Positions 1-7,564 of a stretch of 12,110 bases of DNA are shown here, piece by piece. Every line of letters begins with the position of its first letter. Within the stretch, counting starts at the first letter, position 1. The stretch is from an uncultured Verrucomicrobiota bacterium. Lineage in GTDB: Bacteria; Verrucomicrobiota; Verrucomicrobiia; Limisphaerales; JADLHS01. The stretch covers positions 1-12,110 of the forward strand of contig CALAYC010000345.1 of assembly GCA_937894935.1 (NCBI GenBank). The letters run 5' to 3'. A program made the position numbers and the translations under genes. Below the pieces are notes generated by a model. The model was not told the DNA's origin. It saw nothing but the letters and a program-made list of their open reading frames with translations, and did not search any database.

Positions 1-1578
1 CGGCTTCGCCGGAGCTTTCTGCCAGAAATCGTGAATCGGCCAATACACGAGCACGTCGTTATCCGGCGCCCCGGCCTGTAAGACAGCTTGGCAGCGCGCG
101 ACGTAATCGTTCAACGTTCGGGCGTCACGCCAGATTGAATTGCGCGGGTTCATCTCATAGCTCGCATAGAACACCCAACCCGGCCACTGCACTTCATCCG
201 GCGAATAGCATGTGCCGTGATAAAAAATGTGATTCACGCCGGAGACGAACAGATCGTCCACGAGATATTTCATGTCTGCGAGCGTCTCCGTGAAATGCTC
301 CTTGAGCCACGTGCCGGTTTCGGAACTCGTCAGTTTACGTCCCATCACATGCGCGGCGGACGAGGCAAATTTCGAAATCAGTTTATTGCGATCGAGACGG
401 AACATTTCCGTTTCCGGCACATCCGCGAGCGCGTAAAGGTCCAATAAATTTCCCGGCGAACCATGCGCTTCGTTGCGCGTGATAAAACCGTGCTTTTGCG
501 ACCACTTCACCCATTGGGGCAGCGATTCTTCAATCATGATGTCGCTCACCGTTTCGCGATAATCCGCGAGTACTCGCGCCGTCCGCTCCCCGGCATCGCC
601 GAATAACACCGGCAATTCGTATTGCAACTTGTAACCGCGTCGTTTTTCAAACTGCTTGAAAAAATCCGGCGCCCACTCGGATTTATATTCGTAGGAATCG
701 TGATACTGCGCGCGTGGTTTCGCACCGCGATATTTGGCAAACGCCTCCGTGAAACCGCGCAAAAAAACCGGCATCGCATCGGGATAAATCAGATTGAGCA
801 TCGGCCCTTCGCCGCCGGGAGCAGCGCGTTTGACTTTCTGCGACGATAGCTTTTGCGAAATTGCGTAAACCTTCCAACTGTTAGGAGTCTTGCTCTCTGA
901 GCCAGCGCGTTTGGAAACTGCCGCTTCCGGCGCAACCCAATTCACCGTCCCATCCGCAGCGATGAGTTTTGTGAGATCAATTGCTTTCTGAGCCTCAGTG
1001 GAATCAATCCCTCGATCTGACTGCGAAAACGCCATCAGCGCCTGCGTTGTTTTGGGATCAAACCTCTCGGTCAGCCGCGATCCCGCCGCGACCTCGACCG
1101 TCCGCACGACCACATTTGCATTGCCCTCCTTTTCGCCCACGTACGGGCCACCGCCGAAACACCACCCCGTTCCCGTCGTCATGTCCACGCCCAACCCCAA
1201 TCGCTGCGCCTCTCGCACGGTGTAATCAAGCATTTCCATCCATTGCAGGGAGAGATACGAAATGTAATTGGACTCCCAACCTTTCGCTCCGTAGATGGGA
1301 ATGATATGCACCCCGCCGTACCCGGCTTCCGCGTAACGCGTGAGTTCGCGTGTCAGATTCGTTTTATCCACCGCACTCCCCATCCACCACCAATACGCCC
1401 ATGGCCGCTGTTCCTGGGTTATCGTTGGCCAAGCTCCCGAATCCGAAGACACTTCTGCCGCGCGACAGTAAGAAGTGTTGTCATTGAATTCAGCGAAAAG
1501 TAACGCCGCCCCCCCCAATAAGACACCTTTCAAAATACGCCCAATCCCCCTGACACCGGACTGAGAAACAATCCGCAT
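1..1578 (-). CDS. GH106-like alpha-L-rhamnosidase, secreted (3' end outside window)
   Basis: Open frame of 526 codons with no stop, running off the left edge, so only the N-terminal half or less is visible (GH106 enzymes are usually about 1000 residues). I recognise the family from several blocks: RPWAYWWWMGSAVDK (about residues 58-72), WAPDFFKQFEKRRGYKLQ (about 302-319), SGVNHIFYHGTCYSP (about 440-454), PGWVFYASYEMNPRN followed by IWRD, and NDVLVYWPIHDFW at the window edge. GH106 enzymes hydrolyse terminal alpha-L-rhamnose from plant or algal polysaccharides with inversion. Candidate acidic catalytic or metal-binding residues are Glu297 (in DSYEY) and Glu420 (in SSETG), by position only. A hydrophobic stretch at about residues 15-29 looks like a signal peptide, so the enzyme probably acts in the periplasm or outside. 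The ATG at 1576-1578 has a weak AGG nine bases upstream. The gene lies 10 bp behind the prepilin-like gene and is probably cotranscribed with it. The substrate is not proven; related GH families with similar folds remain possible. Confidence 0.82.
   Translation of the reverse strand, partial: MRIVSQSGVRGIGRILKGVLLGGAALLFAEFNDNTSYCRAAEVSSDSGAWPTITQEQRPWAYWWWMGSAVDKTNLTRELTRYAEAGYGGVHIIPIYGAKGWESNYISYLSLQWMEMLDYTVREAQRLGLGVDMTTGTGWCFGGGPYVGEKEGNANVVVRTVEVAAGSRLTERFDPKTTQALMAFSQSDRGIDSTEAQKAIDLTKLIAADGTVNWVAPEAAVSKRAGSESKTPNSWKVYAISQKLSSQKVKRAAPGGEGPMLNLIYPDAMPVFLRGFTEAFAKYRGAKPRAQYHDSYEYKSEWAPDFFKQFEKRRGYKLQYELPVLFGDAGERTARVLADYRETVSDIMIEESLPQWVKWSQKHGFITRNEAHGSPGNLLDLYALADVPETEMFRLDRNKLISKFASSAAHVMGRKLTSSETGTWLKEHFTETLADMKYLVDDLFVSGVNHIFYHGTCYSPDEVQWPGWVFYASYEMNPRNSIWRDARTLNDYVARCQAVLQAGAPDNDVLVYWPIHDFWQKAPAKP
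1509..1516 (-). repeat. Run of eight G (coding strand) inside the GH106 signal peptide
   Basis: Eight consecutive C on the plus strand read as G8 on the coding strand, across codons 21-24 of the rhamnosidase gene (Leu-Gly-Gly-Ala). It is the longest G/C homopolymer I noticed in the window. Gain or loss of one base would put the rest of the gene out of frame within the signal peptide. Confidence 0.9.
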
Positions 1579-1588
1579 CTGATTTAAC

Positions 1589-2437
1589 CTATTCGAAGGC
1601 AAGGCTAGCCAGGTCACAGATGCCTTTGATGTCGTATTCGCCATTATTGAATCCGCCGCGACTATAAGCCACTTTGGTCTGCGCATTGACCTTCTTGAAT
1701 TCAACACTGACATCCGTAAACATGACATTCCAACCTTTGTTGCGGCTATGGGCGAAATCCCGGCCATTGATATTTACGTCACCTCCTGGCAACCATGCAT
1801 TGCTATCAATGAAATCCATACCGAACAATTTCCGTCCCTTGATCTGGGCCGTTTTTTGAAAGAGTCGGGTTAAATCTGCCTGACTGGTCCCTTCAGGATT
1901 AACCACCCACGGATTATAAATATAGCTGGTGCGTACGCTCCCTGGATTGTTGTTGTCATTCGCTGGCGTTGAGGAAGTCAGTAGCGGTTCGTACATACGC
2001 GATCCGATTGGAGAGTCCTTGGTATTCAAACTAGGACAATAAAAAATCCGACCGTTACCCGCGAGCTTTTGCGGATAGAGCATTCCCAATCCCTGATAAT
2101 AATTGCCGCCCAGTTGGGTCCAGCTCTGAGGCAGTTTGTAACCTGGAGCACCACTATTGAACCACATCCAGCGGGTGTAGTATCCGCCCCGAATCATATT
2201 CACCGGATTCCCACCAGCCTGAGTAGTAGGAAGTCTATCATCATAATCACCCGCATACATCATGCAGCCCAGTCCCCACTGCCGCAGGTTGTTGACACAC
2301 TCCGTCCGCTGCGCCTTCGCCTTCGCGCTGGCCAACGCCGGCAACAACATTGCCGCCAGAATCGCGATAATCGCAATCACCACCAACAGTTCAATCAGAG
2401 TGAACGCGCTGCGTTCAGCCTTCTTATGTATCTTCAT
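1589..2437 (-). CDS. Prepilin-like (type II pseudopilin) secreted protein, 282 aa
   Basis: A short basic leader (residues 1-11, with [10 protein letters not shown]) is followed by the type IV prepilin signature [18 protein letters not shown]. Phe12 would be +1 and Glu16 the conserved +5 Glu. The usual Gly at -1 is replaced by Ala11, which is common in the large Verrucomicrobiota/Planctomycetota/Lentisphaerae families of this kind. Next come the helix extension [13 protein letters not shown], then [19 protein letters not shown], a family-typical segment, and a globular C-terminal domain with FYCPSL and, near the end, [20 protein letters not shown]. This last block resembles the H-x-G-x-NVLFADGHV ending of DUF1559/PulG-like proteins. 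Such proteins are inserted in the inner membrane, cleaved by a prepilin peptidase and assembled by a type II/IV machinery, or in these phyla serve unknown secretion-linked roles. The ATG at 2435-2437 has GAGG seven bases upstream. Ten bases separate its TAG from the rhamnosidase ATG. The exact role is unknown; these families are heavily expanded in related genomes. Confidence 0.88.
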   Translation of the reverse strand: MKIHKKAERSAFTLIELLVVIAIIAILAAMLLPALASAKAKAQRTECVNNLRQWGLGCMMYAGDYDDRLPTTQAGGNPVNMIRGGYYTRWMWFNSGAPGYKLPQSWTQLGGNYYQGLGMLYPQKLAGNGRIFYCPSLNTKDSPIGSRMYEPLLTSSTPANDNNNPGSVRTSYIYNPWVVNPEGTSQADLTRLFQKTAQIKGRKLFGMDFIDSNAWLPGGDVNINGRDFAHSRNKGWNVMFTDVSVEFKKVNAQTKVAYSRGGFNNGEYDIKGICDLASLAFE

Positions 2438-2468
2438 CTGAATTCCTCGTTATTATTCTAAGAGCAGA

Positions 2469-2495
2469 GGGACGCCGAGGATTCCTCGACGTCCC
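2469..2495 (-). terminator. Strong hairpin between repeat-protein gene and prepilin-like gene
   Basis: Two 12-base arms (2469-2480 and 2484-2495) pair with a single mismatch around a 3-base loop. The hairpin starts 12 bases past the TGA of the repeat-protein gene. On the minus strand the stem is followed by TCTGCTCTTAG, a poor U-tract, so it could be a leaky terminator, a processing site or an mRNA 3'-end stabiliser. The prepilin-like gene starts about 30 bases further on, leaving little space for its own promoter. Partial read-through is therefore plausible. Confidence 0.6.
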
Positions 2496-2507
2496 CTTAC
2501 ACTCAAA

Positions 2508-5500
2508 TCACGGCTGAGCTAAACGCAGCCGATAGAATACTGTCGGATTCGCCGGATCGATCTGGATAAACACCTCATTGGTATTGGCCGATCCCGCCAC
2601 ATCCACCCAGGTATCGCTCAAGCCAACGTTCAACGCGTTGGTCTGCACCTGCAGCGTCCACCCCGTGTGACTGCTCGGCCACGCCAGATGCAGCGTGTTA
2701 CCCACCACCGTAGTCGTAATATCCGTTGGCGTCGGATCCACCGGGCTTGCGCCGCTCAGCACCTTGATTGTGCCATCGACTGCCAGGTTGTTTTCCCAAA
2801 CATAGGTGATGGAATTATCCTCGGTAGCTACCGGCAAATTCACTGTTGTGAACGCCGTCACCGGTCCGTTAAACAATTGGAACACGTCGCCCGTCGCGAG
2901 ATTCGGTCCAAGATTGGTGACATTCAGCGTCGCGCCGGAACCCGTGCGAATCGCGGCTGTAATCCGATCCGATTTCTGTGAATTGGAGCGGTCAAGGTCC
3001 ATGTTGACCGTACCGTTCAACGCGATTGATCCGCTCACGGCCAGCGTGCCAATCGGTTGCCCCACCGTGATGGTTGATCCGGGCGCCGTGACCACATCCC
3101 CGGTGATGTTCCCGTTACCGTTGAGACTCTGCGCATCCAGAATCTCCAACGTTCCGGTGGTCACGATCACACTGTTGGTCGCCTGCGGCTCAGAATTCAC
3201 ATCCAACATGGTTTGATTCGTGACATAACCGATCTGCGTCACGTCCAGCGTTCCGCCCGCCAGGGTAATGTTCGGCGAATTCGTTAGATTATTCGGAGCA
3301 ACAATCGTCAGCGTGCCGTTGCTGACCACGGTGTTACCGATATAAGCGATGGCATTGCTGAAGACCGTATATTCTACCACGTTGAAATCAGGCAGTGTCA
3401 CCGCATTGGTGTAATAACGGACACCATTGAGCGTCAGTCCGCCAGCGCCCACTTTTACGATGTTGTTGCTACCATTGATACCTCCCGCAAAGGTCGTGGT
3501 GAGATCCTTGGCGCCGATGAGATAGGTTGCCGGTGCAGATACCGACGGATTGCCGATGTTGCCCGAACCTCGCAACGCGCCGAGGCGGATGGTGCTCGCA
3601 TCGCGACTGAACAGATTGGCCCCTTCATTAATCACAAACGTGGTAGATTCTCCGCCACCGTTGGCGTTGAACCAGCGCCAGGAAGAACCATTCGTAAAGA
3701 TGACCGTTCCGGAGAACTGAGCGAACGTCTCAGCACCGCCAATACTACCCGGACCAACAAAGATGTTGGTGTTGTTCGGACCGCCAATGAAAAGACCGTT
3801 GAAGGAATTCCCTTGCGACGCAGAGCTAAGGATAATCGTTCCATTGGCGTCGATATTCGTAATCGCGTTGTTCGGACTGGCGGCCGTTGAAACAGCCGTT
3901 GGCAGCGAGATAACGGCACCGTTACTGGCGACAATTCCTCCCGATCCGGCATTACCACTGCCGCCCGGATTGATCACACCAATTTCCAAAGTCGCGCCAC
4001 TCGCCACGATTGTACCGCCGCTATAAGTGTTAGCTGCATTGAGTCGCAGCGCACCCGAAGCAACATAAACCCCCAGCGTTCCGCTCGCTCCATCGGAAAT
4101 TACTCCGGTGTAATTACCCGTGCCGCGATGCGTAATCAAAGTCGCAGTCGCACCCTCCGCGTTAGCCAGCGACGAACCGACCGCGCCGGTCAGATTCGTC
4201 AGACTCAGGCTGGTCGTAGTTCGAAGCGCCCCGCCATTCATCGCCAGCGGACTGTTGCCGGAGCCAATAGCATTGGGATTGTTCACGAGCAGCGTGCCAC
4301 CGTTGATTGTGGTATTACCGCTGTAGGAATGCGCACCTTCCAAGGTCAGTGTGCCATTCCCAATTTTCGTCAAATGCAGCGTTCCCACGGTGTCCGTCAG
4401 CGTTCCAGAGAACGAGCTGGACGCATTGTTATTGCCCACCGTCAACGTAGATTCGCCGGCAGTCTGAACATCCACCGTACCATTACCTGTCAGACCATTG
4501 ATGACATTGTTGAATCCGTTGAGATCAATAACGCCGCTGCCGTGCACCCCCACATTACCTGCCCCAACGCTCGGAATTGCATTTGCCTGTGCAATTCGCA
4601 ACGTGCCATTACTGACCACTGTGCCACCGGCATAGGTATTCGCCGTACTGACCGTCAACACGCCTGCGCCCACTTTCTTCAATTCCGTTGTGCCCGCGAT
4701 TTGTCCCGCGCCGCCAAACGAATAATCGCCGCCGCTCGTATCCACCGTCACCGCCGCCGGAGCCAAAGTGCCACTCAGACTGACATCGGAATTGGCCACC
4801 CCCACGGAATTGAACGTAACGTCATCGGAGTTATTGAAGACCGACGGAGTAGCGCCATCAAGCCAGGCGACCGTGTTTCCTAAATCCCAGGTCGAGGCGC
4901 TGCCCGACCAGACGAGATTCTTAGGAATGTAAATCGTTACGACCATATCCACGTTTCCGCCGGAAACCTGAATCGCCGCCGCCGCCCCCGGAACAAGCCC
5001 ACTGCCACTCACCAACGCAGCATAGCCACCGGCAGAAGCGATATTTCCCGTTGCTTGCTGAATCAAACGATATGTTCCCACTCCGAGCGGACTGCCCGAG
5101 GCATTGTTGATGAAGAACGTATTGCCACCGATGGACAACGTACCTTGAGCCACGTACAACGCTGGATGAGTGAGGTCTCCCGAGGTGTTGGCCGGAGCGA
5201 ACGTGAGGTTGATGTTCTTACCCGTTAAATCGAGTGAACTGCCTGCATCGCCAATCACCGCTGCCGCATTTACTCCCAACGTCGTCCCGGTGCCACTGCC
5301 GCCAAAACCTTCCGTCGGCGGCGTAAAGGGTGCAGCACCGTATGCGGTAAAATCAAAAATGGCGCCAGCTCCAATATTGACATTTTCACCCGTGCCCAAC
5401 GAACTGGGATCAAACAACTGATTCGTGGCCGCCATGAAGTTCCAATTGCCGATGTAGGTATTCGGGGAAGCCAATACAACCGTTCCCGGCCCGGTCGTCT

Positions 5501-6533
5501 GCAACACCGTGTCATCGGCGCCACCACTCACCGTGCTGACTCCGCCCACAGTGAAGAAGTCAGTAGCAGACATCGTTGCCAGCGTCGCCACCGTGCCCGG
5601 ATGGTTACCGATGATGAGGCCATTGACTCCTGCCACACCATTCATCCGAATCGTTCCGTTGTGGCGCAGGTTCAGATTAAACTGATTCAAGGTCACTTCA
5701 TCGAGTTGCAGAACCGCATTTGAAATGGTCGCTGTATTCGCGCCGTTAAATGCCGCTGCGTCTTTTACAATCAACGTACCTTCCAGAATGTTGACGGCCG
5801 TTTGACTGCGGAAATCGTTCGCGCCTGAAAGTATCCAGGTACCGGTTCCCAACTTGGTAAGTCCATTGGCACCACTTGTGGTAGTTCCGGCAGAAATGTA
5901 AGCCACCGTATTGGCTCCAGTGTTACTGCCATTCAACTGGAAATCCGTGCCCCGCGTATTCGCACTGTCGTTAATGGCGGACGCGATGTACAACGTCGCA
6001 TTAGGATCAGTTGCATTGTTGATGAAGCTGTAAATTCCCGCAGTGCTCGAAGGTAACCGGGTGTAGATCGGCACTTCGAATCGCTGCGAATTGGTCACCT
6101 CCGCCGTCATCGTAATACTCCCGTTGTGGCTCAAATACAAAATCCCGGTGGAAGGCACCACCGTCGGACTCGCGGAAGAAAAAACATACGCGCCGGCATT
6201 TCCCGTAAAAAGAATGCTGCCCAATTGGCGCGACCGATTTCCGTCCGTCGTTGCGTCATCAACGAGAATGGGGATCGTCGCACTGCCGATCAGACTTCCG
6301 GGTATGGCGTTGCTGAACGTCGCCGTGTCATTATTAACGGTATTGCCGGTCATATTGATTCCACCCGGCGCTGCGCCACCCGACCAATTGGCCCCGTTAA
6401 CCCACTGGGCATCGGCAGGTTCAGCCACCCACGATTGACTGGCGGCAAACACCGCAGGTGAACTCATTAATGACAGAATAGTCGCGCCACTTAATAAGCG
6501 CGATTTTAGGTTGATCATGTTGTTGGTTTTCAT
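2508..6533 (-). CDS. Secreted autotransporter-associated beta-strand repeat protein, 1341 aa
   Basis: From the chosen ATG the protein begins with MKTNN, a hydrophobic stretch LSGATILSLMSS and a likely cleavage after PAVFA, i.e. a signal peptide. The rest is Gly/Asn/Thr/Ala-rich beta-helix-like sequence. I count about five autotransporter-associated beta-strand (PATR-type) repeats, with the pattern K-x-G-x-G-x-L-x-L ... Y-x-G-x-T-x-V-x-x-G-T-L. They lie near residues 225-263, 617-655, 720-760, 818-850 and 1025-1100. Two Trp-rich modules, near residues 35-50 (AQWVNGANWSGG) and 538-557 (NLVWSGSASTWD), suggest an internal duplication. The last 75 residues form a separate small module with LHLAWPSSHTGWTLQVQTN and a VFYRLRLAQP end, a type of ending I associate with secreted Verrucomicrobiota proteins. 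There is no C-terminal outer-membrane beta-barrel and no PEP-CTERM tail, so it is not a classical type V autotransporter. The frame stays open upstream to a TTG at 6608, but the ATG at 6531-6533 gives a clean signal peptide. A purine-rich AGGAAGGAA sits 18 bases upstream, unusually far. Ligand and function are unknown; an adhesin or surface scaffold is only a guess. Confidence 0.85.
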   Translation of the reverse strand: MKTNNMINLKSRLLSGATILSLMSSPAVFAASQSWVAEPADAQWVNGANWSGGAAPGGINMTGNTVNNDTATFSNAIPGSLIGSATIPILVDDATTDGNRSRQLGSILFTGNAGAYVFSSASPTVVPSTGILYLSHNGSITMTAEVTNSQRFEVPIYTRLPSSTAGIYSFINNATDPNATLYIASAINDSANTRGTDFQLNGSNTGANTVAYISAGTTTSGANGLTKLGTGTWILSGANDFRSQTAVNILEGTLIVKDAAAFNGANTATISNAVLQLDEVTLNQFNLNLRHNGTIRMNGVAGVNGLIIGNHPGTVATLATMSATDFFTVGGVSTVSGGADDTVLQTTGPGTVVLASPNTYIGNWNFMAATNQLFDPSSLGTGENVNIGAGAIFDFTAYGAAPFTPPTEGFGGSGTGTTLGVNAAAVIGDAGSSLDLTGKNINLTFAPANTSGDLTHPALYVAQGTLSIGGNTFFINNASGSPLGVGTYRLIQQATGNIASAGGYAALVSGSGLVPGAAAAIQVSGGNVDMVVTIYIPKNLVWSGSASTWDLGNTVAWLDGATPSVFNNSDDVTFNSVGVANSDVSLSGTLAPAAVTVDTSGGDYSFGGAGQIAGTTELKKVGAGVLTVSTANTYAGGTVVSNGTLRIAQANAIPSVGAGNVGVHGSGVIDLNGFNNVINGLTGNGTVDVQTAGESTLTVGNNNASSSFSGTLTDTVGTLHLTKIGNGTLTLEGAHSYSGNTTINGGTLLVNNPNAIGSGNSPLAMNGGALRTTTSLSLTNLTGAVGSSLANAEGATATLITHRGTGNYTGVISDGASGTLGVYVASGALRLNAANTYSGGTIVASGATLEIGVINPGGSGNAGSGGIVASNGAVISLPTAVSTAASPNNAITNIDANGTIILSSASQGNSFNGLFIGGPNNTNIFVGPGSIGGAETFAQFSGTVIFTNGSSWRWFNANGGGESTTFVINEGANLFSRDASTIRLGALRGSGNIGNPSVSAPATYLIGAKDLTTTFAGGINGSNNIVKVGAGGLTLNGVRYYTNAVTLPDFNVVEYTVFSNAIAYIGNTVVSNGTLTIVAPNNLTNSPNITLAGGTLDVTQIGYVTNQTMLDVNSEPQATNSVIVTTGTLEILDAQSLNGNGNITGDVVTAPGSTITVGQPIGTLAVSGSIALNGTVNMDLDRSNSQKSDRITAAIRTGSGATLNVTNLGPNLATGDVFQLFNGPVTAFTTVNLPVATEDNSITYVWENNLAVDGTIKVLSGASPVDPTPTDITTTVVGNTLHLAWPSSHTGWTLQVQTNALNVGLSDTWVDVAGSANTNEVFIQIDPANPTVFYRLRLAQP

Positions 6534-6645
6534 TCTTGGGATGGTTGGGAGTTCCTTCCTGACGCGCAAACATCGCCCGACCACAGATAGCCGGACGTGC
6601 CAAGGCAAACACGCTGAAGCGCAGATTCTCGGTCAATTGTCATTT

Positions 6646-6711
6646 GGGACGTTCTGAATCCTCGCATAGATGAGCTTCATCTAAAATCCCCAGTTCTGGT
6701 GAGAACGTCCC
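6646..6711 (-). promoter_or_regulatory. Nested inverted-repeat structure in the leader of the repeat-protein gene
   Basis: A perfect 10-base inverted repeat (arms GGGACGTTCT at 6646-6655 and AGAACGTCCC at 6702-6711) encloses 46 bases. Inside is a perfect 7-bp hairpin with a 3-base loop (TAGATGA at 6667-6673, TCATCTA at 6677-6683). One outer arm can instead pair locally: GTTCT at 6693-6697 with AGAAC at 6702-6706, over a 4-base loop. The transcript could therefore form a multi-branch structure or a competing local hairpin. It lies 112-178 bases upstream of the ATG. No U-tract follows the structure on the minus strand, so it is not a simple terminator. A cis-regulatory RNA, a protein-binding dyad or a mobile-element remnant are all possible. 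Confidence 0.55.
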
Positions 6712-6735
6712 CCGCGTCAAACATTCCGCATCATT

Positions 6736-6767
6736 TTGCGAACCAGGATGAGCGAAACAGTTCGCAA
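6736..6767. repeat. 8-bp inverted repeat, possible operator
   Basis: TTGCGAAC at 6736-6743 and GTTCGCAA at 6760-6767 are perfect inverted copies separated by 16 bases. A third, partial copy (GCGAA at 6752-6756) lies between them. The arms are centred 24 bases apart, a little over two helical turns. The site lies between the regulator-operon terminator and the structured leader, where an operator for the repeat-protein gene would be expected. No T-run follows on either strand, which argues against a terminator. Confidence 0.45.
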
Positions 6768-6788
6768 CAAAGAAAACAATATCTCCAG

Positions 6789-6823
6789 CAAAAACACCCA
6801 AAACAGGCTTTATGCCAAGCCTT
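6789..6823 (-). terminator. Rho-independent terminator of the kinase/regulator operon
   Basis: On the minus strand the stem AGGCTT / AAGCCT (6817-6822 and 6805-6810) has a 6-base loop and is followed by GTTTTGGGTGTTTTT. It begins about 40 bases past the TAA of the response-regulator gene and separates that operon from the repeat-protein gene. Confidence 0.7.
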
Positions 6824-6862
6824 CCCACCTATTCGCATCAACCAACGAGGGAATTGTCCCGA

Positions 6863-7564
6863 TTATCGCACCGGAGAAGCGATCGCTCCAGGCATCGTCG
6901 CCCGTCCCAAGTGCTTGGCCACCGCTTCGGTCCGACTGCGCACATGCAGCTTTTCGTAAATCTTCCGGATGTGCGTATGCACGGTGTCGTAGCTGATGCT
7001 CATGGCTTCCGCGATTTCTTTGTAGAGAAAACCTTTGGCCAGATAATCCAAGACCTGTCTCTCACGCGGCGTCAGATTTTCAAACTCTGCTCCGGCATTG
7101 CTCGCTTGCTGAAATGACGCCACGACTTTGCGCGCAATATGACCGGTCATAGGCGACCCGCCATTGTGCACATCTCGCACCGCCGCCAACAATTCAGCTG
7201 GCGGTGTTTGTTTGAGGAGATAACCCGTCGCTCCCGCTGTCAGCGCTTGAAAAATCAAATCAGTGTTCTCGTAAACCGTCAGCATCATCACCTGCGTCTG
7301 CGGCAATTGCGGCTTGAGTTGGCGCACGCATTCCACGCCGTTCATGCCTGGCAGATTGATGTCCATCAGCACCACGTCGGGTTTCAATTTCGGTAACGCC
7401 GCCAACGCCTCTTCTCCGCTGACATGTTCGCCGACACACTTGAACCCCGGCGACAATTGGATCAACCTGGAAAGACTGCCGCGCAACCGCGCGTTATCTT
7501 CCACAATCGCGACCCGGATCTTCGGTCCTCCTTCTTCGGCTTTGGACATTTTTTGACTTTTCAT
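6863..7564 (-). CDS. NarL/LuxR-family two-component response regulator, 233 aa
   Basis: An N-terminal receiver domain occupies about residues 16-132. The acidic pair is Glu22-Asp23, the phospho-acceptor Asp68 lies in VVLMDINLPGMNG, and the switch residues are Thr96 and Lys118. A LuxR-type helix-turn-helix follows at about 163-220, with LTPRERQVLDYLAKG, KEIAEAMSISYDTVHTHI and KIYEKLHVRSRTEAV. All key residues are present, so it should be phosphorylated by its partner kinase and bind DNA as a dimer. The ATG (7562-7564) overlaps the kinase TGA as ATGA, implying translational coupling and one operon. An internal Met6 is an alternative start, but neither has a good ribosome-binding site. Targets are unknown. 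The nearest candidate is the region 6534-6862 just downstream. Confidence 0.95.
   Translation of the reverse strand: MKSQKMSKAEEGGPKIRVAIVEDNARLRGSLSRLIQLSPGFKCVGEHVSGEEALAALPKLKPDVVLMDINLPGMNGVECVRQLKPQLPQTQVMMLTVYENTDLIFQALTAGATGYLLKQTPPAELLAAVRDVHNGGSPMTGHIARKVVASFQQASNAGAEFENLTPRERQVLDYLAKGFLYKEIAEAMSISYDTVHTHIRKIYEKLHVRSRTEAVAKHLGRATMPGAIASPVR

Larger units (their letters stand above)
6534..6862. other. Gene-free region with terminator, dyad and structured leader
   Basis: These 329 bases separate the regulator gene stop from the repeat-protein ATG. In minus-strand order they hold the terminator of the kinase/regulator operon, an 8-bp inverted repeat and a nested stem structure, each listed separately. 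They end with about 112 bases of untranslated leader containing AGGAAGGAA. Short frames here (6640-6828 and 6421-6636, minus) have no recognisable protein features. I found no convincing sigma-70 promoter: TTGACG at 6715-6720 (minus) has only a poor -10 (AGAACT) 17 bases further on. Confidence 0.7.

Noticed and set aside
1..1578. Possible frameshift in the GH106-like gene, because many short frames are scattered there
   Set aside because: Reading every codon of the main minus frame from 1578 to 1 shows no stop and continuous family motifs; it is simply truncated by the window edge.
2508..2740. A PEP-CTERM-type sorting tail or autotransporter barrel at the C-terminus of the repeat protein
   Set aside because: There is no PEP motif, transmembrane helix plus Arg cluster, or barrel-like sequence ending in Phe; the end is a short module finishing with RLRLAQP.
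4128..4883. A 251-codon plus-strand frame antisense to the repeat-protein gene
   Set aside because: Rich in Arg, His and Ile with no domain; it mirrors the Gly/Asn/Thr-rich repeats on the coding strand.
6421..6636. A 71-codon minus-strand frame overlapping the start of the repeat-protein gene (possible leader peptide)
   Set aside because: It begins with TTG without a ribosome-binding site, and most of it overlaps the well-supported coding frame.
6640..6828. A 62-codon minus-strand frame across the intergenic region
   Set aside because: It starts in the terminator stem, runs through both inverted repeats, has no ribosome-binding site and resembles no protein I know.
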